From Serpentinimonas sp. (lineage in GTDB: Bacteria; Pseudomonadota; Gammaproteobacteria; Burkholderiales; Burkholderiaceae_C): DNA of 15,964 bases. This document shows positions 7,360-14,444 of the stretch, one piece after another. Position numbers and translations under genes: made by a program. The notes beneath the pieces are model-generated. The model did no database searches. It was not told the origin of the DNA and saw only the letters and a program-made list of their open reading frames with translations. Each line of letters starts with the position of its first letter. Positions within the stretch are counted from its first letter, which is position 1. The stretch spans positions 1 through 15,964 of the forward strand of contig JALOSG010000096.1 of assembly GCA_025458665.1 (NCBI GenBank), written 5' to 3'.

Positions 7360-8001
7360 TCAGAAGCGCAAGGTCGTGCCGAACATCAGCGCGGCAGTGC
7401 CCAGGATATGCACCTCCACAGAGGCCCGCGGCGACAGCCTGAGGCCCACAGCGGGGATGATGGCGGGAGAGAAGCCACCAAAGTTCAGCGGCACCTTGTC
7501 CTCGAACTCGTCCACATAGCCGTAGATGATGCCTGCGCTTACAGACGCATACACATTGGGCAGGCGGGGAAAGAGGCCTGGCCACGATTTGCCCACAAAG
7601 GCGTAGGCCGACGGCTGGCCGAAGGAGTTGGTGAACAGGCTCAGGCCGCAGAAGCGCTCGTTGGGCAGGCGGCGGCTCAGGCTCACGTTGACAACTTGCC
7701 GGTGCTCTTCGGAGTAGGTCCAGTGGTGGGTGTGCGGCGAAAAGAAAGCCTCGTAGCGCTGCCCGGGAGAGTCCCCGCCGGCATCCCAGCCCGGGCACAG
7801 TGCCCAGCGGGAGCTTTCTTTCTTCGGGCTGGCACTGGCCAGGGCAGGCGCACCCAGAGCCAGGACGGTGCACGCCAGCAACACAGCGCGGCAGACAGTC
7901 CCCCCGCCCGGCTTGCCCGCGCGGCGTGGAGGAGGGGGTGGTGGCGGATGGAGTGAGGGTGTTGGCACCCTCGAATTGTCCCGGCTGGCGTGCGCCGGCA
8001 T
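7360..8001 (-). CDS. Small exported protein, probable outer-membrane beta-barrel
   Basis: A 213-residue frame with a hydrophobic signal-like segment at about 38-57 (AVLLACTVLALGAPALASA), so the mature protein is about 155 residues. The body alternates short aromatic strands and turns, including HHWTYSEEH (92-100), FTNSFGQPSAYAFVGKSW (123-140) and FSPAIIPAVGLRLS (177-190). It ends in LRF; a terminal Phe is typical of outer-membrane barrel assembly signals. I recall Burkholderiales homologues with a NSFGQ-YxFVGK pattern, often labelled 'sn-glycerol-3-phosphate transporter', a name I do not trust; a distant PagP-like barrel is possible. The first ATG (8001) would add a proline-rich 37-residue stretch before the signal peptide and has no ribosome-binding site. 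A GTG at 7884 is a plausible true start. The gene lies between a hydrolase gene and prfB. Confidence 0.7.
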   Translation of the reverse strand: MPAHASRDNSRVPTPSLHPPPPPPPRRAGKPGGGTVCRAVLLACTVLALGAPALASASPKKESSRWALCPGWDAGGDSPGQRYEAFFSPHTHHWTYSEEHRQVVNVSLSRRLPNERFCGLSLFTNSFGQPSAYAFVGKSWPGLFPRLPNVYASVSAGIIYGYVDEFEDKVPLNFGGFSPAIIPAVGLRLSPRASVEVHILGTAALMFGTTLRF

Positions 8002-8036
8002 GTAACAGCTGGTAAGCCCGGCGGGGCCGCCAGACC

Positions 8037-9041
8037 TCAGGCGTTGAAGAAGTCCTCCAGCAGACCGGCCAGTGCTTGCGGCTGGTCGTGGTGCAGCATG
8101 TGCCCGGCATCATTGACCCGGGCTATCCGGACTTGGGGCACCTGCTTCAGGCGCTCGTGGTAGTCGGCCAGCGTGTAGCTGCCCTTGAACCACTGGTGCA
8201 GACTGTCGTCGCTGGCTTCCACCGCCAGCACCGGGGCCGCTATGCGCTGGTACACCGCCTGCACCTCTTCCCAGCGGTACAGCTGCGCGCTGGTGACTTT
8301 GTGGGCCGGGTCGCCCAGAATCTCCCACTCTCCCTGCGCGTTGCGCGCCGACCAGTGCTCCGCTAGCCACAAAGCGCGGGTCGGGTCCAGCCGGCGGTTG
8401 GTCTTCATGAGCCGTTGCGCCACACCCTGCAGCGAGTCGTAGCCACGCAGGCCCAGTGTGCCGCTGCGCAGGGCCTTGATTTCATCGAGCCAGCGCGCGT
8501 AACGGCCAGGGGCCTGGGCGGGCGTGGTGTTGGGCATGCCAAAGCCTTCCAGATTCACCAGCCGGCGTATGCGCTCGGGCCGCACGCCGCCGTACATCAT
8601 GGCCACGTTGCCACCCATGCTGTGGCCCACCAGGTCTGCCTGTGCAGTGCCTGTGCCGTCAGCGCCATACCGCGCCATGTAGAGGCCCATGTAATGGTCC
8701 ATCAGGGCGTCCAGGTCGCCCAGGTAGTCGGCAAATACGTAGTGGTCGGCCAGCGGGCGGGTGCCATCGGGTTGGGCCAGTGGGCGCGTCAGGCCAAAGC
8801 CGCGCCAGTCGGGGGCGATGATGGTGCGCTCGGTGGCCATGGCGTCCACCACGAACTGGAATGACGCGGCCACATCCATCCAGCCGTGCACCATGAACAG
8901 GGGCGGCTGCGTGGCCGCAGCGCTGCTGCGGGCTTCCCAGACGCGCACATGGTAGAGCTGGTCGCGCACCGGCACGAACTCGCTGCGCGCGTGGCGCCGG
9001 GGCTGGTAGGTGGTCTCGGAACTGGGCACGGAGGCATTCAT
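8037..9041 (-). CDS. Alpha/beta hydrolase
   Basis: A 334-residue hydrolase of the alpha/beta fold; substrate unknown. Seen in sequence: oxyanion-hole motif HGWMD (52-56), APDWRGFG (76-83), nucleophile elbow GHSMGG (139-144, Ser141), probable acid Asp278 or Asp279 in VEASDDS, and catalytic His314 in AGHMLHHDQP. There is no signal peptide. The frame extends upstream to an ATG at 9113, but the start at 9041 (MNASVPSS) is preferred because the extra 24 residues are not family-like and would use up most of the divergent promoter region shared with the aldo/keto reductase. The gene ends 35 bases before the small exported protein's longest start, so the two may be co-transcribed. Confidence 0.9.
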   Translation of the reverse strand: MNASVPSSETTYQPRRHARSEFVPVRDQLYHVRVWEARSSAAATQPPLFMVHGWMDVAASFQFVVDAMATERTIIAPDWRGFGLTRPLAQPDGTRPLADHYVFADYLGDLDALMDHYMGLYMARYGADGTGTAQADLVGHSMGGNVAMMYGGVRPERIRRLVNLEGFGMPNTTPAQAPGRYARWLDEIKALRSGTLGLRGYDSLQGVAQRLMKTNRRLDPTRALWLAEHWSARNAQGEWEILGDPAHKVTSAQLYRWEEVQAVYQRIAAPVLAVEASDDSLHQWFKGSYTLADYHERLKQVPQVRIARVNDAGHMLHHDQPQALAGLLEDFFNA

Positions 9042-9160
9042 GGAGCCGATCTTAGGCGCTGGCGTGAGCCACCCCAGTCGTGGCAGCGACATGGAGGGGC
9101 CCGCGCAACGCACGGCTTGGGTTTAGACTTTTCTACTTCCCATACCACCACGGACATTCC

Positions 9161-10222
9161 ATGCAACGCAAAACACTGGGCCAGTCTGGCATCGCAGTCA
9201 CCCCCATCTGCCTGGGCACCATGACCTTTGGCGAACAGGTGTCCGAGGCCGAAGCCCACGCCATCCTGAACCGCTCGCTGGAGCGCGGTGTGAACTTTCT
9301 GGACACGGCCGAGATGTACGCCGTGCCGGCCCGCGCCGAAACCTGCGGCGCCACCGAAACCATTCTGGGCAACTGGTGGGCCGGCAAGCCCAGACTGCGC
9401 CAGCAGGTGGTGCTGGCCACCAAGGTGGCGGGGCCGTCGCGCGGTATGCCCTGGATCCGCGGGGAGAACGCCGGTGTGAGCCGCGCCGAAATTCTGGCCG
9501 CCTGCGATGCCAGCCTGCGCCGCCTGCAGACCGACGTGATCGACCTCTACCAGATCCATTGGCCCGCGCGCAACGTGCCTGCCTTCGGCGCCATGTATTT
9601 CGACCCCAGCAAGGACCGGGAGTGTGCCTCCATCCAGGAGCAGCTGGAAGCCATGGACACGCTGGTGAAGGCGGGCAAGGTGCGCGCCATTGGCCTGTCC
9701 AACGAATCGCCTTACGGGGTGCATGAGTTCGTGCGCGTGGCCGAGCAGATGGGCCTGCCGCGCGTCGCGACGGTGCAGAACCCCTACTGCCTGGTGAACC
9801 GTTCGCTGGAGAACGGGCTCGATGAAACCATGCACCGTCTGGGGGTGGATTTGCTGGCCTATTCCCCGCTGGCGTTTGGCTTGCTCACGGGCAAGTACGA
9901 CGAAACTGGCATCCACGCCGAGAACGCGCCGCCCGGGCGCATGGCCAAGTTCGACAGCATGAAAAAGCAGCGCTGGGGCCGCCCTGAAGCGCTGGATGCT
10001 GCGCGCCGCTACAACGCGCTGGCCCGCGAATATGGCCTCACGCCCACCCAGCTGGCGCTGGCCTTCTGCTACACCAAGTGGCAGGTAGCCAGCACCATCA
10101 TCGGGGTCACCTCGCTGGCGCAGCTGGATGAATGCCTGGACGCCTGGGGCACCACGCTGTCGCCGGAGCTGCTGGCCGCCATCGACCAGATCCGCTGGGA
10201 GATGCGCGACCCGGCGGTGTGA
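9161..10222 (+). CDS. tas: Aldo/keto reductase, Tas-like
   Basis: A 353-residue NADPH-dependent reductase of the aldo/keto reductase superfamily; the physiological substrate is unknown. It follows E. coli Tas closely in layout: GTMTFGEQVSEAEAHA (19-34), AEMYAVPARAET (50-61), GPSRG (91-95), QIHWPAR (131-137), and LSNESPYGVHEF and NPYCLVNRS further on. The probable catalytic tetrad is Asp48, Tyr53, Lys88 and His133. The (beta/alpha)8 barrel is full length (E. coli Tas has 346 residues). The frame is open back to 9080, but Met at 9161 (MQRKTLGQSG) matches the family start. The ribosome-binding site is weak (CGGA). It is divergent from the hydrolase gene, with 119 bases between the two starts, and ybaK follows after 37 bases. 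Confidence 0.93.
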   Translation: MQRKTLGQSGIAVTPICLGTMTFGEQVSEAEAHAILNRSLERGVNFLDTAEMYAVPARAETCGATETILGNWWAGKPRLRQQVVLATKVAGPSRGMPWIRGENAGVSRAEILAACDASLRRLQTDVIDLYQIHWPARNVPAFGAMYFDPSKDRECASIQEQLEAMDTLVKAGKVRAIGLSNESPYGVHEFVRVAEQMGLPRVATVQNPYCLVNRSLENGLDETMHRLGVDLLAYSPLAFGLLTGKYDETGIHAENAPPGRMAKFDSMKKQRWGRPEALDAARRYNALAREYGLTPTQLALAFCYTKWQVASTIIGVTSLAQLDECLDAWGTTLSPELLAAIDQIRWEMRDPAV

Positions 10223-10259
10223 CCCAGCGGTATAACGCGGCACAGACCGGGGAGCAGCC

Positions 10260-10763
10260 ATGGCCAAGAAAGCGCACGACAAGGTGCATGTGTCGGAAAC
10301 CCCCGCCACTGCCTTGCTGCGCGCACGCGGCGTGCCGTTCACCGAGCACCCCTACGACTACGTGGACAAAGGCGGCGCCACGCACAGCGCGGAGGTGCTG
10401 GGCCTGGACCCGTTTGCCGTGGTGAAGACGCTCATCATGCAGGACGACCGGGCCGCCCCGCTGGTGGTCCTCATGCACGGCAACCGGCAGGTGTCCACCA
10501 AGAACCTGGCGCGCCAGATCGGCGCCAAATCGGTGGCGCCCTGCCTGCCCGAGGTGGCCCAGCGCCACAGCGGTTACCTGGTGGGGGGGACGTCGCCGTT
10601 TGGCACACGGCGCACCATGCCGGTGTACGTGGAAGCCAGCGTGCTGGCGCTGCCACGCATCTGGCTCAACGGCGGGCGGCGGGGCTATCTGGTGGGCCTG
10701 GCACCGCAAGTGCTGGCGGAGGTGCTGGGCGCCCAGCCGGTGGAGTGTGCGTTGCCGCTCTGA
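10260..10763 (+). CDS. ybaK: Cys-tRNA(Pro) deacylase YbaK/EbsC
   Basis: A 167-residue trans-editing protein that hydrolyses Cys mischarged on tRNA-Pro by prolyl-tRNA synthetase, protecting translational fidelity. Seen in sequence: the conserved lysine K56 in VVKTLIM (E. coli YbaK Lys46), STKNLARQIGAKSV (79-92), the glycine-rich GYLVGGTSPFG (105-115), and GGRRGYLVGLAP near the C-terminus. Compared with E. coli YbaK it has about 12 extra N-terminal residues. The start is well supported by GGGGAG (10249-10254), five bases before ATG. A TATAAC sequence at 10231-10236 could be a -10 element, but no -35 partner was seen. It lies 37 bases after tas and 78 bases before plsY, all on the same strand. 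Confidence 0.95.
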   Translation: MAKKAHDKVHVSETPATALLRARGVPFTEHPYDYVDKGGATHSAEVLGLDPFAVVKTLIMQDDRAAPLVVLMHGNRQVSTKNLARQIGAKSVAPCLPEVAQRHSGYLVGGTSPFGTRRTMPVYVEASVLALPRIWLNGGRRGYLVGLAPQVLAEVLGAQPVECALPL

Positions 10764-10841
10764 GGCGTGGCGTGGAAAGCCCCGGCGCAGGCCCGGCTTG
10801 CGGTAAGCTCTGCGCCCAGATCAATTCCAGGAGTCGGGTTC

Positions 10842-11513
10842 ATGCATACGGTAGCGGGCGAGTGGCAGGTCATGCACACGGTGGTAGCGGTGGTGCTGGC
10901 GTATCTCATGGGGTCGCTGTCGTTCGCCGTGCTGGTCAGCCGCCTCATGGGGCTGAACGATCCGCGCACCTATGGCAGCAAGAACCCGGGCGCCACCAAC
11001 GTACTGCGCTCGGGCAACAAGGCCGCTGCCGCCGTGACGCTGCTGCTGGATGCGCTCAAGGGCTGGCTGCCGGTGTGGGCCGTGCAACGCTGGGGCTTCG
11101 AATGGGGCCTGGCCGATGGCACCGTGGCGCTGGTGGCGCTGGCGGCGTTTCTGGGCCACCTGTTCCCGGTGTTCTTCCGCTTCAAGGGCGGCAAGGGCGT
11201 GGCCACGGCCGCCGGTGCGCTGTTCGGGGTGGAACTGTGGCTGGGCGTGGCTGTGGCGGCCAGCTGGCTCATCATCGCGGTGTTTTTCCGCTACTCGTCG
11301 CTGGCGGCCATTGTGGCGGCAGTGTTTGCGCCCACTTTCTATCTGTTCGGCGGCGGTGTGGCCTGGACGCTGTCGGGCGCCATCGCCCTGAGTATCGGGG
11401 TCATGGGCGTGCTGCTGCTGTGGCGCCACGCCGAGAACATTTCCCGGCTGCTGGCGGGCAAGGAATCGAAGATTGGCGCCAAAAAGGGCGAAGCCAAGAA
11501 AGTGGCCGGCTGA
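10842..11513 (+). CDS. plsY: Acyl-phosphate:glycerol-3-phosphate acyltransferase PlsY
   Basis: An inner-membrane enzyme that transfers an acyl chain from acyl-phosphate to glycerol-3-phosphate, making lysophosphatidic acid, the first step of membrane phospholipid synthesis. It has 223 residues. The three conserved PlsY loops are visible: GSKNPGATNVLRSGNK (45-60), GHLFPVFFRFKGGKGVAT (105-122) and HAENISRLLAGKESKIG (196-212). Hydrophobic segments near 12-35, 62-80, 94-112, 126-148, 152-170 and 174-194 fit a polytopic protein. The C-terminal tail is lysine-rich. The start at 10842 is chosen because AGGAG (10829-10833) lies eight bases upstream. A second start at 10872 (also MHTV) gives a length closer to the usual one and cannot be excluded. 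The next gene begins one base after its stop. Confidence 0.96.
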   Translation: MHTVAGEWQVMHTVVAVVLAYLMGSLSFAVLVSRLMGLNDPRTYGSKNPGATNVLRSGNKAAAAVTLLLDALKGWLPVWAVQRWGFEWGLADGTVALVALAAFLGHLFPVFFRFKGGKGVATAAGALFGVELWLGVAVAASWLIIAVFFRYSSLAAIVAAVFAPTFYLFGGGVAWTLSGAIALSIGVMGVLLLWRHAENISRLLAGKESKIGAKKGEAKKVAG

Positions 11514-11514
11514 T

Positions 11515-11925
11515 ATGGAACAACCCGACAAGCAACTGCAACGATACGGCGTAGGCCCTCGCCTGAGCGAGGCTTCCATCTTCCATGGTGTGGTGTACCT
11601 CGCGGGCATGGTGCCCGAATGCGCCGAGACCGACGTCCGCGCCCAGACGCGCAATGTGCTGGCCCAGATAGACCACCACCTCGCAGCTTGCGGCACCGAC
11701 AAGACCCGCCTGCTGCGCGTGCAGATTTACCTGCGCGACATCCGGGACATTGCGGCCATGAACGAGGTGTGGGACCAGTGGGTGGTACCGGGATGCACCC
11801 CGCCTCGCGCCACGGTGCAGGCTGCGCTGGCTCAGCCGGAGTGGACCATCGAAGTGGTGGCTACTGCCGCGCTGCCGCCATCCGCGACAGCTGCAACAGG
11901 CGCGGGTGGTTCAACCGCACCCTGA
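11515..11925 (+). CDS. RidA/YjgF-family protein, YoaB-like
   Basis: A 136-residue member of the Rid family. Classical RidA deaminates reactive enamine/imine intermediates such as 2-aminoacrylate. This one resembles the YoaB subgroup, whose substrate is not settled. Seen in sequence: AGMVPE (30-35), QTRNVLAQIDHHLAACGTDK (44-63), IYLRDI (71-76), MNEVWDQWVVPGCTPPRATV (82-101), and the conserved Arg98 and Glu113 (WTIEVVATAA) corresponding to the RidA carboxylate-binding Arg and catalytic Glu. The family normally ends near residue 120. Here a low-complexity tail PPSATAATGAGGSTAP follows, encoded antisense to the end of the HD-GYP-like gene, giving a 65-base tail-to-tail overlap. The start (11515) lies one base after the plsY stop, so translational coupling is likely. 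The frame reaches back to 11473, inside plsY. Confidence 0.9.
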   Translation: MEQPDKQLQRYGVGPRLSEASIFHGVVYLAGMVPECAETDVRAQTRNVLAQIDHHLAACGTDKTRLLRVQIYLRDIRDIAAMNEVWDQWVVPGCTPPRATVQAALAQPEWTIEVVATAALPPSATAATGAGGSTAP

Positions 11926-12805
11926 CCGTGCGGCTGATCAGGGCGGCCTCTATACCGTAGCCGTCTTCGCCGGTGTGCACCAGTTCGGGCTCCGGCACAG
12001 GGTGTCCCTGGGCGTCCAGCACGGCGGCCACCCACGGCTCGCCGGGTTGCCCAGAGCGGCGCAACACCACGGCCACGCGCTCATCGATCAGGCGCACAAA
12101 GGTGCCCGGCGGGCAGATACCCACCGTGCGCAGCAGGGCGTGGCCCACCTCGTCCATGGTGTCGCCCGAGCGCACCACCACATAGCGGCCCGAGTCGGTG
12201 ATGCAACGGCCCGGGCGCGTTTCGCGCGGGCTGATGAGTGCCGCATACCGGTCGGTGGCCATGAGGATGCGGGTGGGCAGGTCGGCGCTGCTGGCGTCGT
12301 GGTGCTGCTCCACGGTGTGCAGCCACAAGGCATCGGTCACGCCCAGCTCGCGCAGCCACTGTGCGCCGCGTGGTGCGTGCGTCTCGATCAGTTCGCGCTG
12401 TTCGGCGCTCGGGGCTTCGGTCATGGCGGCCAGCTCGTCCTGTAGCCGCGTCATGGCAATGTTCATGGTCAGGGCCGCGCGCGTCAGGCCGTCGCGTGCT
12501 GCGGGTTCCAGCTTCAATTCCTCGGCCACCAGCCGGCACAGGCTGGCGCAGACCATGCTGTGCGACACGCTGTAGCCCACGGTGGAGGAGGCTGCCAGCT
12601 GGAACAGCCAGTACAGGGTGGCGTCGGCGTCCAGCGTATGCATGGCCATGATGCGCTGGTGCAGGGTCTCAAGCTGGCCGCCGAAATCAGGCTTTTGCTG
12701 GGGCGCCAGCAACAGCAGCGAAAGTCTTGCTTCCACGTCGTTCCACTGCTGGATCCAGTCCTGCATGAGCGGGTAGGCGGGGTCGGCCGGAGCGTCGAAT
12801 GTCAT
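11861..12805 (-). CDS. Degenerate HD-GYP/HD-domain protein
   Basis: A 314-residue protein with the outline of an HD-GYP cyclic-di-GMP phosphodiesterase but a damaged metal site. HSMVCASLCRLVAEELKL (82-99) matches the first helix with its His. Where HDIGK is expected, the sequence is MNIAM (114-118), so the HD pair is lost. ETHAPRGAQWLRELGV (141-156) keeps the TH-P-GA pattern, EQHHD (166-170) keeps the HH pair, and MATDRYAALISPR (182-194) corresponds to the ADRYDAL segment. The GYP motif is not recognisable. Catalysis is therefore unlikely, and a binding or scaffold role is my inference. The C-terminal third (about 200-314) has no family I recognise. It starts 28 bases after yajQ's stop on the same strand, so the two are probably co-transcribed. 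Confidence 0.8.
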   Translation of the reverse strand: MTFDAPADPAYPLMQDWIQQWNDVEARLSLLLLAPQQKPDFGGQLETLHQRIMAMHTLDADATLYWLFQLAASSTVGYSVSHSMVCASLCRLVAEELKLEPAARDGLTRAALTMNIAMTRLQDELAAMTEAPSAEQRELIETHAPRGAQWLRELGVTDALWLHTVEQHHDASSADLPTRILMATDRYAALISPRETRPGRCITDSGRYVVVRSGDTMDEVGHALLRTVGICPPGTFVRLIDERVAVVLRRSGQPGEPWVAAVLDAQGHPVPEPELVHTGEDGYGIEAALISRTVRVRLNHPRLLQLSRMAAARQ

Positions 12806-12833
12806 GGGACAGGGTAGGGCGGTGGCGCGGGGC

Positions 12834-13319
12834 TCAGTCGCGGAAATTGTTGAAGGACAGCGGCAGGTCGGGCACTTCCTTGCGGATCAGGGCCATGGCG
12901 GCTTGCAGGTCGTCGCGCTTGGCGCCGGTCACGCGTACCGCATCGCCCTGAATGGCCGCCTGCACCTTCATCTTGCTGGCCTTGATGGCCTGCTGGATTT
13001 TCTTGCCATCTTCGGTGGCGATGCCGTTGCGCACCTTGATGACCTGCTTGACCTTGTCGCCACCGATTTTCTCGATCTTGCCGGCATCCAGAAAGCGCAC
13101 ATCCACGTTGCGCTTGGCCATTTTGTTGCGCAGGATGTCGTCCACCTGCCCGATCTGGAAGTCGCTGTCGGCGTGCAGGGTGATTTCCTTGTCCTTGAGC
13201 TCGATGGCGGCGGAACTGCCCTTGAAGTCGAAACGGGTACCGATTTCACGGGCCGTCTGCTCCACGGCGTTCTTCACTTCCACGAGGTCGGGTTCGAGTA
13301 CGGTATCGAATGAAGGCAT
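12834..13319 (-). CDS. yajQ: YajQ-family nucleotide-binding protein (cyclic-di-GMP effector family)
   Basis: A 161-residue cytosolic protein of the YajQ (UPF0234) family: two ferredoxin-like halves. Seen in sequence: MPSFDTVLEPDLVEVKNAVE at the N-terminus, TRFDFKGS (28-35), DFQIGQVDDILRNKMAKRNV (53-72), KIEKIGGDKVKQVIKVRNGI (81-100), GKKIQQAIKASKMKVQAAI (105-123), VRVTGAKRDDLQ (128-139), and the terminal LPLSFNNFRD. Length is normal. A Xanthomonas member has been reported to bind cyclic di-GMP and act with a transcription factor; other members bind nucleotides or RNA. AGGA lies a few bases before the ATG. The gene is divergent from murB across only 44 bases and followed by the degenerate HD-GYP gene. 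Confidence 0.97.
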   Translation of the reverse strand: MPSFDTVLEPDLVEVKNAVEQTAREIGTRFDFKGSSAAIELKDKEITLHADSDFQIGQVDDILRNKMAKRNVDVRFLDAGKIEKIGGDKVKQVIKVRNGIATEDGKKIQQAIKASKMKVQAAIQGDAVRVTGAKRDDLQAAMALIRKEVPDLPLSFNNFRD

Positions 13320-13363
13320 GGGTCCTGGTAGCTGGTCGCTAGGTCGAATGAGACAATTCGGGG

Positions 13364-14431
13364 ATGTTAGTCGAGAACCACGTGGCGCTCCAGCCCATGA
13401 ACACTTTTGGCATCGCTGCGCGCGCGCAGCGGCTGGCCCGGGTGCGCTCGGCCGACGACGTGCTGGCCCTCATGGCGCAGCCCGGCTGGAACCCTGCCGA
13501 GGTGTTCGTGCTGGGCGGCGGCAGCAACATCGTACTCACGGGCGACGTGAAAAAGCTGGTGCTCAAGGTGGAGGTGCCCGGCCGCCGGCTGGTGGAGGCA
13601 ACGCCGCGCGGCTGGGTGGTGGAGGCCGGCGCCGGCGAGAACTGGCATGCGCTGGTGGACTGGACGCTGGCGCAGGGCTGGCCGGGGCTGGAGAACCTGG
13701 CGCTGATTCCGGGCTCGGTGGGTGCCTCTCCGGTACAGAACATTGGCGCTTACGGCGTGGAGCTGCAGGACCGCTTCCATTCGCTCGACGCGATAGACCT
13801 GGAAACCGGCCGGCTGTTCACGCTGGATGCGGCGCAATGCGGTTTCGCCTACCGAGACTCGGTGTTCAAGCACGCACCCGCACAGGGCGCGCACAGCCGT
13901 GGCCTGGGGCTGGCGGGGCGTGCGCTCATCCTGCGGGTGCGCTTCTGGCTGCCTCGGCCCTGGCAACCGGTGCTGGGTTACCTGGACCTGCAGCGCCGCA
14001 TGGAAGAGCTGGGCGTGCAGCCCGACGCCGTCACCCCGCGCCAGCTGTTCGACTGGGTGTGCGACATACGCCGCCACAAGCTGCCCGACCCGGCCGTGCT
14101 GGGCAACGCCGGCAGCTTCTTCAAAAACCCTACGGTGACGCCGGAGCAGTGCGCCGACATCATAGGCCGCGACCCCAAGGTGGTGCATTACCCCATGCCC
14201 GATGGCAGCGTGAAGCTGGCCGCCGGCTGGCTGATTGATGCCTGCGGCTGGAAGGGCAAGACCGTGGGGCATGCCGGCGTGTACGACAAGCAGGCGCTGG
14301 TGCTGGTGAACCGGGGCGGGAAAGAGAACCCCTGCACCGGTGGTGAAGTCATGACGCTGGCCAAAGCCATACAGACCAGCGTGTACGAGCGTTTTGGCAT
14401 CCGGCTGGAGCCGGAGCCGGTGGTGGTGTGA
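13364..14431 (+). CDS. murB: UDP-N-acetylenolpyruvoylglucosamine reductase MurB
   Basis: A 355-residue FAD enzyme that uses NADPH to reduce UDP-GlcNAc-enolpyruvate to UDP-MurNAc, the second committed step of peptidoglycan synthesis in the cytosol. Seen in sequence: FAD-binding GGGSN (51-55), IPGSVGASPVQNIGAYGVE (115-133), the type I (E. coli-like) substrate loop YRDSVFK (163-169), GNAGSFFKNP (247-256) with the expected proton donor Ser251, and a C-terminal LEPE containing the expected catalytic Glu351. Full length against E. coli (342). GGGG lies directly in front of the ATG; a conventional ribosome-binding site is lacking. GACAAT at 13352-13357 would be a -10 element that leaves almost no leader, so a leaderless or very short-leader mRNA is possible. 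Divergent from yajQ; a hydrolase gene follows 13 bases after its stop. Confidence 0.97.
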   Translation: MLVENHVALQPMNTFGIAARAQRLARVRSADDVLALMAQPGWNPAEVFVLGGGSNIVLTGDVKKLVLKVEVPGRRLVEATPRGWVVEAGAGENWHALVDWTLAQGWPGLENLALIPGSVGASPVQNIGAYGVELQDRFHSLDAIDLETGRLFTLDAAQCGFAYRDSVFKHAPAQGAHSRGLGLAGRALILRVRFWLPRPWQPVLGYLDLQRRMEELGVQPDAVTPRQLFDWVCDIRRHKLPDPAVLGNAGSFFKNPTVTPEQCADIIGRDPKVVHYPMPDGSVKLAAGWLIDACGWKGKTVGHAGVYDKQALVLVNRGGKENPCTGGEVMTLAKAIQTSVYERFGIRLEPEPVVV

Positions 14432-14444
14432 AGCAGGAGAACAC

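Noticed and set aside
7287..8113. A continuous 602-codon minus-strand frame (6305-8113) that includes RF2
   Set aside because: Only the part after the frameshift site is RF2. The first ~300 codons are a shifted reading of the small exported protein and hydrolase end and have no protein-like pattern. The real RF2 start is ATG 7286 with the programmed frameshift.
9042..9113. Extended N-terminus of the alpha/beta hydrolase
   Set aside because: The extra 24 residues do not look like the family and would run through the divergent promoter region. ATG 9041 is preferred.
9038..10342. 434-codon minus-strand frame opposite the Tas-like reductase
   Set aside because: Antisense shadow; its composition is unlike a protein and it would overlap the hydrolase start region. 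The plus-strand gene has the complete catalytic tetrad.
13320..13363. Riboswitch or structured leader between yajQ and murB
   Set aside because: Only 44 bases separate the divergent starts, too short for a known riboswitch, and no stable hairpin was seen.
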